Positions 47,868 through 57,800 of a stretch of 64,000 nt of DNA are shown piece after piece. A program made the position numbers and the translations under genes. The notes under the pieces are model-generated. The model ran no database searches, had not been told where the DNA came from, and saw only the letters and a program-made list of their open reading frames with translations. Source of the stretch: FEN-1219 sp036563665 (GTDB lineage: Bacteria > Pseudomonadota > Gammaproteobacteria > Steroidobacterales > Rariloculaceae); contig DATCLY010000058.1 of the NCBI GenBank assembly GCA_036563665.1, forward strand, positions 1-64,000, read 5' to 3'. The first letter of the stretch is position 1. The number at the start of each line of letters is the position of its first letter.

Positions 47868-48206
47868 ATGGAACAGGAGAAGGAGCTGCTGCTCACGGTG
47901 ACGGCCGCGAGCTTCGCGAAGGACGTGCTGGAGTCGCCCAAGCCGGTGCTGGTGGACTTCTGGGCGGAGTGGTGCGGGCCCTGCCGCGCCGTGGGGCCGA
48001 TCATGGAGACGCTCGCGGCCGACTACGCGGACCGTTTGACGGTCGCCAAGGTGGACGTGGACGCGCATCCGCAGCTCGCGGCCGAGTACAACGTCCGCTC
48101 GATTCCCACAGTCATGCTCGTCGCCGGCGGCGAGGTTCGCCGCGTGCTGGTGGGGGCGCGGAGCGCGCAGGAGTATCGGGCCGAGGTCGAGCGCCTGCTC
48201 CACTGA
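47868..48206 (+). CDS. Thioredoxin
   Basis: A 112-residue cytosolic thioredoxin with the active site WAEWCGPCRAVG near 32-43 and the cis-proline loop RSIPTVML near 77. Length and motif order are standard, without a signal peptide. GAGGAGG lies seven bases before the ATG. Its own promoter carries an operator-like repeat, which is unusual for a housekeeping trxA and points to an inducible accessory thioredoxin. Confidence 0.93.
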   Translation: MEQEKELLLTVTAASFAKDVLESPKPVLVDFWAEWCGPCRAVGPIMETLAADYADRLTVAKVDVDAHPQLAAEYNVRSIPTVMLVAGGEVRRVLVGARSAQEYRAEVERLLH

Positions 48207-48251
48207 GCGCGCGCCCGCGGCGCCGGCACGGCGCGAGGGGTGCCGCGGCGG

Positions 48252-49190
48252 TCAGCAGACGCCGTGGGCCCCTTGGCGCTCGTCCACGCAGGTGCCGTAC
48301 TCGATCTCGATCGTGGCGTGCGCGATGGAGAAGTGCGACGCCAGCAGATGCTTGATCTCGCGCACGGCGGCGCCCGCGTCCTTGGTCATCTCGATGCACG
48401 CGTGCATCGTCACCATCGGGCGTTCCTGGCTGATGGACCACGCGTGCACGTGGTGCACGTCGGTGACGTAGGGCAGGGCGCGCTGGATGTCCTGCTTGAT
48501 GGCGCGCACGTCGAAGCCCGGGGGCGAGCCCTCGAGCAGGATGTGGCCGCTCTCCGCCACCACCCGCCAGGCCGAGCGCACGATGATCAGGGCGACGAGC
48601 ACCGACAGCAGCGGATCGATGGGCGTCCAGCCCGTGAGCAGGATCACGACCGAGGCGGTGACCGCGGCCACCGACCCCAGCAGGTCGCCTGCCACGTGCA
48701 GGGCCGCGGCCCGGATGTTGAGGTTGTGGCGATCGCCGTGACGCAGGATGAGGAATGCGATCACGTTCACGGCGAGTCCGGCGAGCGCCACCCAGAGCAT
48801 GAGACCGCCCAGCACCTCGACGGGCCGGGCGATGCGGCGCACGGCCTCGACGACGATCCAGGCGGCGATGACGAACAAGGCGATGCCGTTCACGAACGCC
48901 ACCAGCACCGAGAAGCGGTCGAAGCCGTAGGTGCGCCGCCAGTCGGCAGGGCGTCGCGCGAGCCGGAAGCCGAGCCAGGCGAGGGCGAGGCTCGCGAAAT
49001 CCGTCAGCATGTGGCCCGCGTCGGCGAGCAGGGCGAGGGAGCCCGACAGCAGGCCGCCCACCACCTCGGCGATGAGAAACGTGCCGGTGAGCAGCGCGGC
49101 TACCGCTACGGATCGCTCGTTCATCGCGTGGCCGTGTCGGTGGTGCCGATGCTCGTGGGAGTGCCGGTTCGCGTGCGCGTGCTGTTCCAT
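48252..49190 (-). CDS. Cation diffusion facilitator (zinc/cobalt exporter)
   Basis: A 312-residue inner-membrane metal exporter of the CDF family, CzcD-like. It opens with a His-rich segment (HAHANRHSHEHRHHRHGH, about 4-21), then six helices with metal site residues HMLTD in helix II (about 60) and HVAGD in helix V (about 165), and a cytosolic C-terminal domain with HVHAWSISQERPMVTMHACI. It exports Zn(II) or related ions in exchange for protons. ATG 49190 is chosen because it begins the His-rich segment. No regulator is adjacent. Confidence 0.9.
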   Translation of the reverse strand: MEQHAHANRHSHEHRHHRHGHAMNERSVAVAALLTGTFLIAEVVGGLLSGSLALLADAGHMLTDFASLALAWLGFRLARRPADWRRTYGFDRFSVLVAFVNGIALFVIAAWIVVEAVRRIARPVEVLGGLMLWVALAGLAVNVIAFLILRHGDRHNLNIRAAALHVAGDLLGSVAAVTASVVILLTGWTPIDPLLSVLVALIIVRSAWRVVAESGHILLEGSPPGFDVRAIKQDIQRALPYVTDVHHVHAWSISQERPMVTMHACIEMTKDAGAAVREIKHLLASHFSIAHATIEIEYGTCVDERQGAHGVC

Positions 49191-49326
49191 GCCGGGCCCC
49201 GGGGCGGGCGCAAATTCTAGCACGCTCGCCGCGGCCGCCCGGGGGCCGGGCTGGCGGGCGAGGGGCCCGGCAAAACGCAGCACCCTCGCGCGCGGGATAG
49301 ATCCACCGCCGGCCGCTTTTCCGCAT

Positions 49327-49355
49327 TTGACCGAAAACGGGAGCGAGCGGATCAT
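49327..49355 (+). promoter_or_regulatory. Possible promoter of the kinase-phosphatase operon
   Basis: TTGACC (49327-49332), 17-base spacer, GATCAT (49350-49355). The spacing is ideal and each box has four or five matches. It lies in the 232-bp gap between the divergent CDF gene and the kinase gene and would leave a leader of about 60 bases. Confidence 0.35.
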
Positions 49356-49422
49356 TCCGCGCTGACCTATTTCACAAGACGCCGGGGCCCACCGGCGCAT
49401 CCCGACGAACCGACCCAGGCCT

Positions 49423-50709
49423 TTGCTGAAGGCGAGACAGAAACTCGGCAAGTATCGTATTGAGCGGCGGATCGCAGACGGGCCGTCCGCGGCGGTGTAT
49501 CAGGCACTCGACACGATCCAGCAGATACGGGTCGCGCTCAAGGTGCCGCACGACAGCGCCATGAACGAGTACTACCTCGCGGACTTCAAACGGGAGGCCC
49601 GGCTCGCGCCTTTGCTCGAGCACCCGAACATCCTCTCGATCCGGGACGCCTCGTTCATCGACGGCCGGTTCGTCATGGCGATGCCGCTCGGCGAGCGCTC
49701 GCTCGCGAGCCGCATGCGGCTGCGCCTCTCCAACGAGACGGCGCTGCACTTCATCGATCAGGCGCTGGCGGCCGTGGCCCATGCGCACAGCCGCAACGTC
49801 ATCCACTGCGACATCAAGCCGGACAACTTCATCATCTTCCCCGGCAACCAGCTCAAGCTCGCCGATTTCGGGTTCTCCAAGGTGGCCGAGCGCACGCTGA
49901 AGGCGAGCGGCTCGGGCACCGTGGGCTACATCGCGCCCGAGCAGGCGGTGGGCCGGCCGATGTTCCAGTCCGACGTCTTCTCGCTGGGGCTCGTGTTCTA
50001 CGAGCTCCTGTCGGGCTATCTCCCCGAGTGGCCGTACGGCTGGCCGCCGCCCGAGATCAAGCGCGTGCGGGCGCGCGTGGGCCCCAAGCTCGTCGATTGG
50101 CTGCGCCGCGCCATGGAGGTGCGCCCGGAGAAGCGCTGGCGCAACGCCGTGGCCATGTACGCCGAGTTCAAGCGGCTGCGCAACGGCGCGGGCAGGCGCC
50201 GCAAGGAGCGGCGCCGCACCGACGACGATCCGTCGCTGTGGCAGAAGGTGCTGTTCCGGCAGTTCCAGCGCCGCTACCGCAAGGTGCTCGAGACCAAGCA
50301 TCAGTGCCGCAGCTGCGAGGGCCCCGTGTCGGAGCTCATGCAAACCTGCCCCTGGTGCGGCACCACGCCGCCGCTCGATCGGGTGGTGACCACGCTGCCG
50401 GCCACCTGCCCGCGCTGCCGCCGCGGGACGAAGCTCGATTGGCACTACTGCCCGTGGTGCTACGGCCCGGGGTTCGTGGTGGAGACGAAGCGCCGCTACA
50501 AGGATCGCCGCTACTCCACGCACTGCTCCAACCCGAAGTGCCGGGGGCCGCTGATGCCGTTCATGCGCTACTGCCCCTGGTGCCGGGGCAAGGTGAAGCG
50601 GCCGTGGAAGCTGCCCTACAGCACTGACAAGTGCCCGTCGTGCCGCTGGGGCGTGGACACGGATTTCTGGCACCACTGCCCCTGGTGCTCCAAGGTGCTG
50701 ACGCGATGA
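49423..50709 (+). CDS. Serine/threonine protein kinase with four zinc ribbons
   Basis: A 428-residue cytosolic kinase. Residues 8-255 are a Hanks-type kinase with Lys40 in VALKVP, catalytic HCDIKPDN (128-135, Cys for the usual Arg), DFG at 148-150 and GYIAPEQ. The glycine loop is degenerate (IADGPSAAVY). Residues 295-425 hold four Cys4 zinc-ribbon units, each ending in CPWC: Cys295/298 with CPWC 309-312, 329/332 with 343-346, 368/373 with 384-387, and 404/407 with 419-422. Start TTG 49423 has no strong ribosome site. The stop overlaps the PP2C gene (ATGA), so kinase and phosphatase form one unit. Confidence 0.85.
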   Translation: MLKARQKLGKYRIERRIADGPSAAVYQALDTIQQIRVALKVPHDSAMNEYYLADFKREARLAPLLEHPNILSIRDASFIDGRFVMAMPLGERSLASRMRLRLSNETALHFIDQALAAVAHAHSRNVIHCDIKPDNFIIFPGNQLKLADFGFSKVAERTLKASGSGTVGYIAPEQAVGRPMFQSDVFSLGLVFYELLSGYLPEWPYGWPPPEIKRVRARVGPKLVDWLRRAMEVRPEKRWRNAVAMYAEFKRLRNGAGRRRKERRRTDDDPSLWQKVLFRQFQRRYRKVLETKHQCRSCEGPVSELMQTCPWCGTTPPLDRVVTTLPATCPRCRRGTKLDWHYCPWCYGPGFVVETKRRYKDRRYSTHCSNPKCRGPLMPFMRYCPWCRGKVKRPWKLPYSTDKCPSCRWGVDTDFWHHCPWCSKVLTR

Positions 50710-51554
50710 GCACGCCGGGGCACGTGCTCTACCTTGGCGAGCAGGACGTCGAGGAGCACGACTACGAGCTGCCGCAGGGCCTCGTGTGCGTGCGCAGCCT
50801 GCGGTCGCCCGACAAGGAGACGCCGAACGAGGACTCGGCGGCCGTCATCGAGGTGGGCCCGGAGGCGCTCGTGCTCGCCGTGGCGGACGGCGTCGGCGGC
50901 ACGCCGGCCGGCCGCGAGGCCTCGAACATCACGCTGAAGACGCTGTCACGCGTGCTGGCCTCGCAGCCCACCGACGTGACGTCGCTGCGCACGCCGATCC
51001 TCGACGCCGTGGAGGAAGCGAACCGCAGCGTCATCGACCTCGCCCGCGGCGCTGCCACCACCCTGGTGGTGGCCGAGGTGATCTCCCGCAAGCTGCGCAG
51101 CTACCACGTGGGCGACTCGGAGCTCATCGGCGTGGGGCAGCGCGGGAAGATCAAGCAGCGGGTGGTGCCGCACTCGCCGACGGGCTTCGCGGTGGAGGCG
51201 GGGCTGCTCGACGAGGACGAGGCCGTGCAGCACGACCAGCGGCACGTGCTGTTCAACGTGATCGGGACGCCGGACATGCGCGTGGAGGTGGGCACGGCCG
51301 TGCAGCTCGCGCCGCGCGACACGGTCCTGCTCGCGAGCGACGGGCTGCTCGACAACCTGTTCGTGGACGAGATCGTGGACCTGATCCGCGTGGGACCGCT
51401 GCCGCGCGCCGCCGACCGGCTCGTGGCCGCGGCGCGCCAGCGCATGCACGGCGACGGCCCGGACAAGCCGTCGAAGCCCGACGACCTCACGATCGTGCTG
51501 TACCGCCCGCACGCGCCCCGGCGCAAGCGCCCCCGAAGGCCGGCGCCGCACTAG
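50706..51554 (+). CDS. PP2C-type protein serine/threonine phosphatase
   Basis: A 282-residue cytosolic, metal-dependent phosphatase. Metal and catalytic motifs are KETPNEDSAAV near 37, VLAVADGVGGTPAG near 57-70, VLLASDGLLDNLF near 205 and KPDDLTIVLY near 262. The C-terminus is a short basic tail. Start ATG overlaps the kinase stop by four bases. It should reverse phosphorylation by the upstream kinase. In type VI secretion the equivalents are PpkA and PppA, but sequence alone does not prove that link. Confidence 0.88.
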   Translation: MSTPGHVLYLGEQDVEEHDYELPQGLVCVRSLRSPDKETPNEDSAAVIEVGPEALVLAVADGVGGTPAGREASNITLKTLSRVLASQPTDVTSLRTPILDAVEEANRSVIDLARGAATTLVVAEVISRKLRSYHVGDSELIGVGQRGKIKQRVVPHSPTGFAVEAGLLDEDEAVQHDQRHVLFNVIGTPDMRVEVGTAVQLAPRDTVLLASDGLLDNLFVDEIVDLIRVGPLPRAADRLVAAARQRMHGDGPDKPSKPDDLTIVLYRPHAPRRKRPRRPAPH

Positions 51555-51610
51555 GCGCGGTTCCTGCCGCGCTCTTCCGCGCGGCACCCACTCGCGACGA
51601 CGCGTGGTGC

Positions 51611-51776
51611 CGCGATCTTCACGTCGCTCGACCTCGCGCGGATGTCTCGCGGCGTGGATCGCATGTGCCGCTTCCAGCAGGCGCGCGCAGGGGGATGTGC
51701 GCGCGCCAGCCTACAGGGACGTGCTTGCGGCGGTGCTGGGAGGGGCACCTGCGAGCCGCGCCGCCTGCGGTGACGC
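51611..51776. repeat. Long structured repeat, copy B
   Basis: Matches copy A (37371-37537) across CGCGATCTTC, TCTCGCGGCGTGGAT, CTACAGGGACGTG and GCCGCGCCGCCTGCGGTGAC. Outer stem GTGCCGCTTCCAGCA/TGCTGGGAGGGGCAC and inner hairpin GGCGCGCGCA/TGCGCGCGCC differ from copy A yet still pair. It lies between the convergent PP2C and FHA genes. Confidence 0.75.
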
Positions 51777-51828
51777 CAAAGACCGGAAGCCTGGCGTCCG
51801 CTTTCCAGCGACGGAGCGGTTGGGCGGT

Positions 51829-53217
51829 CTACCCTGCGGTGGCCTTGGCTTTGGAGCGCTGGTTGCCGGCCGCGCGAGCGTGCTCCTGCTCGTAGGCCTG
51901 GGCTAGCTCCTCGATGAATTGCGGCGGGAACTGATTCGGGGGCGCCTGCGTGACGACCTGGTAGAGGTCCTTGTAGACGTCCCAGTACTTGAGCTTGTTC
52001 GCGGCGTTGATGAGCGCGCCGCGCTTGCCGCTCGTGAACTTGCTTTCGAGCTCGTCGGGGTCGAGCCGGCCCACGTACGCCGTGAGCGCCGTGCGCACGG
52101 CGGCGAGCAGCGCCTGCTGGTGCAGCTTGATGTCGAGGAACGCCTCGCGCACGGCGTCCACCGGCGTCATGTACTCCGCCGACTGCCGGAACAGCAGGTT
52201 CTGCAGCGCCTCCTCCACGCCGGCCGCGAACTTGAGCGGGTTGTTGCCCCGCGGCTGGATCGTCGTATTCGGCACGCGCAGCGTGTTCTTCTGCTCCGCA
52301 CGCGTGTGCAGATTCTCGGAGACGCCGACGATGAGCTCGCGCATGATCTGGCCGAGCTGATGCAGCACGTGCTCGGCCTGCCGCTCGTCGACGACCTGGC
52401 GCGCGATGCCGGCGCCGCGGAAGAACGCATCGAGCACGTCCGTCGGCCTGCCCGAGGGCCGGGCGGGCGCGGGCTCGGGCTTCGGGGCCGGCTGCGGCTG
52501 CGGAGCGGCCGCCGGAGCCTGTGGCTGCGCTCGCGCGGCGGCCGCGGGCGGCTGCGGCCGGGAGGCGGGCTCCCGCCGCGCCGCGGTGGCCTGAGAGCGG
52601 GCGGCCGGCGGTTGCGGACGCGTGGCCTGCGGCGCTGCCGCCGGGGCGGGCCGGGCCGCCGCCGGTGCGGGGCGCGGCGCGGGCGCAGGCGGGTCCTCCA
52701 CGAGGCGCAGCTCGCCCGGCGCCGGCCTCTCCTCGACGTCGTCCTCGCTCAGGACGATCTCGAGGCCCACGCCCGTGATCTCGTGCGCCTTCAAGAGCTC
52801 TGCCGGCGTCGGATCCGGGGGCTCCACGCGTTGGGCCAGCTCCACGGGGTCGATGTGCTTGTCGTTCGCGAGCTGCTCCCGCGTCTCGTCCGCCTCGCCC
52901 TCGATCGTAACGACCATCTCGTACTCGCCCATGCGGATTCGGTCGCCGTTGAAGAGCCGCTGGGGGTTGCCGCGCCCGACGGGCGTGTCGGCGCCGTTCA
53001 CGAACACTCCGTTGGTGGAGGTGTCGATGATGTAGTAGCTGCCCGAGCGGTAGTCGATCGACGCGTGTCGGCTCGAGAGGTAGCGTTGGCCGTCCGGAAG
53101 CACCCAGTCGCTCTCGAGCGAGCGGCCGATGGAGCCGCCGTTGTGGCCGAACTCCTTCACGGCGCGCTCGCCCAGGCGCTGCCGGTGACGGCTGACGATT
53201 TCGAGGCGCAGCGTCAT
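51829..53217 (-). CDS. Type VI secretion-type FHA protein (TagH/Fha family)
   Basis: A 462-residue protein. Residues 1-100 are an FHA domain (SIGRSLESDWVLPD, LSSRHASIDY, STNGVFVNG). A Pro/Ala-rich linker runs from about 180 to 265. Residues 270-450 match the C-terminal domain of T6SS FHA proteins: VLDAFFRGAGI, then VGVSENLHTRAEQKNTLRV, PLKFAAGVEEALQNLLFRQS, PVDAVREAFLDIKLHQQALL and WDVYKDLYQVVTQ. In T6SS this protein is docked by the kinase PpkA and reset by PppA. It converges on the kinase-PP2C operon. No other T6SS genes are in the window. Confidence 0.85.
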   Translation of the reverse strand: MTLRLEIVSRHRQRLGERAVKEFGHNGGSIGRSLESDWVLPDGQRYLSSRHASIDYRSGSYYIIDTSTNGVFVNGADTPVGRGNPQRLFNGDRIRMGEYEMVVTIEGEADETREQLANDKHIDPVELAQRVEPPDPTPAELLKAHEITGVGLEIVLSEDDVEERPAPGELRLVEDPPAPAPRPAPAAARPAPAAAPQATRPQPPAARSQATAARREPASRPQPPAAAARAQPQAPAAAPQPQPAPKPEPAPARPSGRPTDVLDAFFRGAGIARQVVDERQAEHVLHQLGQIMRELIVGVSENLHTRAEQKNTLRVPNTTIQPRGNNPLKFAAGVEEALQNLLFRQSAEYMTPVDAVREAFLDIKLHQQALLAAVRTALTAYVGRLDPDELESKFTSGKRGALINAANKLKYWDVYKDLYQVVTQAPPNQFPPQFIEELAQAYEQEHARAAGNQRSKAKATAG

Positions 53218-53345
53218 GGTGGATGCGTTCCGAGAATGGTGGAGAGGTTCGCGTGCCGCTACCGAGTGTATCGGCCTGCGATGCGGGGCTATAAGCGCAC
53301 GCTCGCGGGATTGTGACTGGCGTCTCAGGGCGCCGGGCCGTCCCG

Positions 53346-53415
53346 CTGGGAGCGGCTTTCCAGCCGCGATTCTTCTTCGCGCCACGGACGATCGCGGCTG
53401 GAAAGCCGCTCCCAC
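53346..53415. repeat. REP-like inverted pair
   Basis: Plus copy GGAGCGGCTTTCCAGCCGCG (about 53349-53368) and minus copy CGCGGCTGGAAAGCCGCTCC (about 53393-53412), 24 bp apart. Together they can form one long cruciform or two hairpins. They sit in the 297-bp gap between the divergent FHA and DUF1820 genes. Confidence 0.8.
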
Positions 53416-53514
53416 CGGCTGCGCTCGAAGCGGTCCCGTGGCTTTCCGGCCCCCTCCGCCGACCGCCGCGACGGCTTGTGCTAAGCTCCCGGCAGCGTCT
53501 TCAGAGACGGATGA

Positions 53515-53862
53515 ATGGCCTCGCAACCGATCTACAAAGTCATCTTTCTGAACCAGGGCAAGGTCTACGAGATCTACGCCCGCAAGGTCACCCAGAACGG
53601 TGCGCTGTACGGGTTCGTCGAGGTGGAGGACATCATCTTCGATGCCCGGAAGTCGATGGTCGTGGATCCCTCGCTGGAGCGTCTCCAGCACGAGTTCTCG
53701 GGGGTGCAGCGGACCTACCTGCCGATGCACTATGTGCTGCGCATCGATCAGGTGGAGAAGCAGGGCGTCTCGAAGATCACCAACGTGGACGGCAGCAACG
53801 TGACCCCGTTCCCGCTGCCGATGTACTCGCCCCAGGGCTCGAAAGGCCCGTCGGAGCGTTGA
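53515..53862 (+). CDS. DUF1820 family protein
   Basis: A 115-residue small protein of the DUF1820 family, widespread in Gammaproteobacteria with unknown function. Family blocks: IYKVIFLNQGKVYEIYARKV near 6-25, YGFVEVEDIIFDARKSMVVD near 32-52, and LPMHYVLRIDQVEKQG near 74-90. It is cytosolic with no catalytic motif. The start is ATG 53515; an overlapping ATG at 53511 is out of frame. Confidence 0.9.
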   Translation: MASQPIYKVIFLNQGKVYEIYARKVTQNGALYGFVEVEDIIFDARKSMVVDPSLERLQHEFSGVQRTYLPMHYVLRIDQVEKQGVSKITNVDGSNVTPFPLPMYSPQGSKGPSER

Positions 53863-53951
53863 TGCCGCGTTGACGCGCCCGTGACCGGCCCGTCGCACGC
53901 CGCCCCGTGTGTCTCTACCTGCTCCGCGCGCGGGCGGCGCGCCGTCGCGCC

Positions 53952-54707
53952 GTGACGTTGCGGTTCGCGTCCTTGGGCAGCGGCAGCCGCGGCAACGCGT
54001 CGCTGGTCGAGTTCGGTGCCACCTTGCTCATGGTGGACTGCGGGCTCCCCCGCGCCGTCGTGGAGGAGCGGCTGGCCGCGCTCGGCCGCGAGCCGCGCGA
54101 CGTCACGGCCATCCTCGTCACGCACGAGCACGGCGACCACGTGCAGGGCGTGGGCTCGTTCGCCCGCCGCTACGGCACGCCCGTGTGGATGACCTGGGGC
54201 ACGGCGGGGGCGAGCCGCGCGGTCCCGTCGCCGAACGGCTTGAGCTGTCATCGCGAGCTCGTGGTGGGCGGCATCGCCGTCGAGCCCTATCCGGTGCCGC
54301 ACGACGCGCGCGAGCCTTGCCAGTTCGTGTTCCGCGCGGGCGGGCGCCGGCTCGGCATGCTCACGGACGCCGGCTTCGTCACGCCGCACATCTGCGAGCG
54401 GCTCGCGGGCTGCGACGCGCTCGCCGTCGAATGCAACCACGACCTCGACGCGCTGCACCGGGGGCCGTATCCGGAGTCGGTGAAGAGCCGCGTGGCCTCG
54501 CGCTACGGCCATCTGAACAACGAGCAGACCGCGGGCCTGCTGACCCGCGTGCGCCACGCGGGCCTCCAGTGGGTCGTGGGGCTGCATCTGAGCGAGACGA
54601 ACAACACGCCCGCGCAGGCCCGGGCCGCGCTCGAGCCCGTCCTCGGCGAAACGGCGCTGCATCTCGCCACCCAGGACGCGCCGACGGGTTGGCTCGAGGT
54701 GCTGTAG
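53952..54707 (+). CDS. MBL-fold metallohydrolase, YycJ/WalJ-like
   Basis: A 251-residue metallo-beta-lactamase-fold enzyme of the YycJ group. It begins FASLGSGSRGNASLVEFG, the hallmark N-terminus of the group. Metal motif THEHGDH is near 56-62, with further ligands in VPHDAREPCQFVF, MLTDAGFVT, VECNHDLDALHRGPYPES and VVGLHLSETNNTP. YycJ has 5'-to-3' exonuclease activity linked to DNA repair in some Firmicutes; the role here is inferred. GTG 53952 gives the family-type start; GTG 53907 would add 15 residues. Confidence 0.88.
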   Translation: MTLRFASLGSGSRGNASLVEFGATLLMVDCGLPRAVVEERLAALGREPRDVTAILVTHEHGDHVQGVGSFARRYGTPVWMTWGTAGASRAVPSPNGLSCHRELVVGGIAVEPYPVPHDAREPCQFVFRAGGRRLGMLTDAGFVTPHICERLAGCDALAVECNHDLDALHRGPYPESVKSRVASRYGHLNNEQTAGLLTRVRHAGLQWVVGLHLSETNNTPAQARAALEPVLGETALHLATQDAPTGWLEVL

Positions 54708-54800
54708 CCACCGCGGCATTCGTGGGGACGCCCGGCCGCGCCGCTCCGCGCGTTCCGGTATCATTTGCACTGCGTCCCGCTCGAGAGCCGTGATCCTCCC

Positions 54801-57800
54801 ATGACGATGCTGCAGTTGGCCGGTCCGGCGGCAGAGACTGCTTTCCGTTTGCGCAAGCTCGGCGCCGACCTGCGCGCGATAGAGCCCGGGATCGACGACG
54901 TCGTGGCGCGCTTCCGCCACTACGTGCACCTCGACGCGCCGCTCACCGACCGCGAGCTCGAGGTGCTCGAAGCGCTGCTCGACTACGGCACGCCGGCCCC
55001 GCCGCCCGCGCCGGGCGCGCTCGAGCTCTTCGTGGTCCCGCGCCTCGGCACGATTTCCCCGTGGGCGTCGAAAGCCACGGACATCGCGCGCCTCGCGGGC
55101 GTGCCCGTGCGGCGCATCGAGCGCGGCCGCGTGTACGAGATCTCCTCGCGCGCGCCGCTCGATGCCGAGGTCGTGCACCGCATCGGCGCCCTGCTGCACG
55201 ACCGGATGACGGAGACGTTCCTCACGGCGCCGCCCGGCGAGGCCCTGCTCTTCACCGAGCACCAGCCGCGGCCCGCGCAGGCCGTCGACCTGCTGGGCGA
55301 AGGGCGCGCGGCCCTCGAGCGGGCCAACGCCGAGCTCGGCCTCGCCCTGTCCGCGGACGAGATCGAGTTCCTCGCGGTGCAGTTCGCCGCGCTCGGCCGC
55401 AACCCCACCGACGTCGAGCTCATGATGTTCGCGCAGGCGAACTCCGAGCACTGCCGACACAAGGTCTTCAACGCGAGCTGGATCGTGGACGGCACGCCCG
55501 CGCCGAAGAGCCTGTTCGCGATGATCCGCAACACCCACGCATGCGCGCCGCAGGGGGTGCTGTCGGCCTACAAGGACAACGCCGCGGTCGTCGAGGGCGC
55601 CCCGGCCGCGTGGTTCTTCCCGAATCCCGAGACCGGCCTCTACGAGCACGTGGAGGAGCCCGCCCACCTCGTCATGAAGGTGGAGACGCACAACCATCCC
55701 ACGGCGATCTCGCCGTTCCCGGGTGCCGCCACCGGCTCGGGCGGCGAGATCCGCGACGAGGGCGCCACCGGCCGCGGCGCGAAGCCGAAGGCGGGGCTCA
55801 CGGGGTTCACGGTGTCGCACCTCGAGGTGCCCGGGTGGCCACAGCCGTGGGAGGAGCGTTCGCCCGGGCGGCCGTCCCGCATCGCCTCGCCGCTCGCGAT
55901 CATGCTCGAAGGGCCGATCGGGGCGGCGAGCTTCAACAACGAGTTCGGGCGGCCGAACCTCGCGGGCTACTTCCGCACCATGCTGCTCGAGGCGGACGGC
56001 GAATGGCGCGGCTATCACAAGCCGATCATGATCGCGGGCGGCGTCGGCAACGTGCGCGGCATGCACGTGGAGAAGCGCAAGCCGGGCCCCGGCGCGAAGC
56101 TCGTCGTGCTCGGCGGGCCCGCCATGCTGATCGGGCTCGGCGGCGGCGCGGCCTCCTCGCAGAAGAGCGGCGAGGGCGCCGAGGAGCTCGACTTCGCCTC
56201 CGTGCAGCGCGGCAACGCAGAGATGCAGCGCCGCGCGCAGGAGGTCATCGACACCTGCTGGGCGCTCGGGCCCGCGAACCCCATCGCGGCCATCCACGAC
56301 ATCGGCGCGGGCGGCCTCTCGAACGCGGTGCCCGAGATCGTGGAGCAGAGCGGCTGCGGCGCCGTCGTGGAGCTTCGCGACGTGCCGAACGACGAGCCGG
56401 GCATGAGCCCGATGGAGCTCTGGTGCAACGAGGCCCAGGAGCGCTACATGCTCGCGATCGAGCCGGCCGATCTCGAGACGTTCGCGCGGATCTGCGAGCG
56501 CGAGCGCTGCCCGTACGCGGTGATCGGCGAGCTCACCGCGGAGCGCGAGCTCGTCGTCAAGGACCGGGACTTCGGCAACGTGCCGGTGTCGATGCCGATG
56601 GAGGTGCTGTTCGGCAAGCCGCCGAAGCTCACGCGCCGCGCGTCGCGTCCCGAGCGCCGCGTCGAGGAATGGCGCTTCGAGGGCACGCTCGCCGAGGCCG
56701 TGGACCGCGTGCTCGCCTTCCCGGCCGTCGCCGACAAGTCGTTCCTGATCCACATCGGCGACCGCACCGTGGGCGGGCAGTGCGTGCGCGACCAGCTCGT
56801 GGGCCCGTGGCAGGTGCCCGTGAGCGACGTGGCCGTCACGGTGGCGGGTTACCGCGGGTATACGGGCGAGGCGTTCGCCATGGGCGAGCGCACGCCGGTC
56901 GCCGTGCGCAACGGCCCCGCCTCGGCGCGGCTGGCCGTGGCCGAGGCCGTCATGAACATCCTGGCCGCGGACGTCGAGCGGCTCGGCGACGTGCGCCTGT
57001 CCGCGAACTGGATGGCGGCGGCGGGTCACGGCAGCGACGACTACACGCTGTTCGAGATGGTGCGTGCCGTGGGCGAGGAGCTCTGCCCGGCGCTCGGCAT
57101 CGCGATCCCCGTGGGCAAGGACTCGCTGTCCATGCGCACCGTGTGGCAGGAGCTCGGCGCGGAGCGGGCCGTGACGGCGCCCGTCTCGCTCGTAATCTCC
57201 GCGTTCGCGCCCGTGCGCGACGTGCGCCGCACGCTCACGCCCGAGCTCAGGCGCCCGGCCGGCGGCACGCTCGCCGACACCGTGGTGCTGCTCGTGGACC
57301 TGGGCGGCGGCCGGTCGCGGCTCGGCGGCTCGTGCCTCGCACAGACCTACGGCGCCTATGGCGGCGAGCCGCCGGACCTGGACGACCCGAGCCGGCTGGT
57401 CGCGTTCTTCGCGGCGCAGCGCGAGCTGCGCGAGGCCGGCCTCGTGCTCGCCTATCACGACCGCTCGGACGGGGGCGTGTTCGCGGCGCTCGTGGAGATG
57501 GCCTTCGCGGGGCACGCCGGGCTCGCCATCCGGGTGCCGGAACGCGCGGATCCCGTGGCCTGGCTGTTCGCGGAGGAGCTCGGGGCGCTGCTGCAGGTGG
57601 AGCGCGCGCGCCTCGAGGCGGCGCGCGCCGTGCTCGCGAGGCACGGCTTCGACGGGGCCGTCGTGGCGGAGCCCGACGAAGGGCGCGACGTCGTCGTGAC
57701 GCGCGGGCAGGGCGAGGAGCTCTACCGCGCGCCGCGCGTCGAGCTGCGGCGCAAGTGGTCGGAGCTCAGCTATCGCATGCAGGCGCTGCGCGACGATCCG

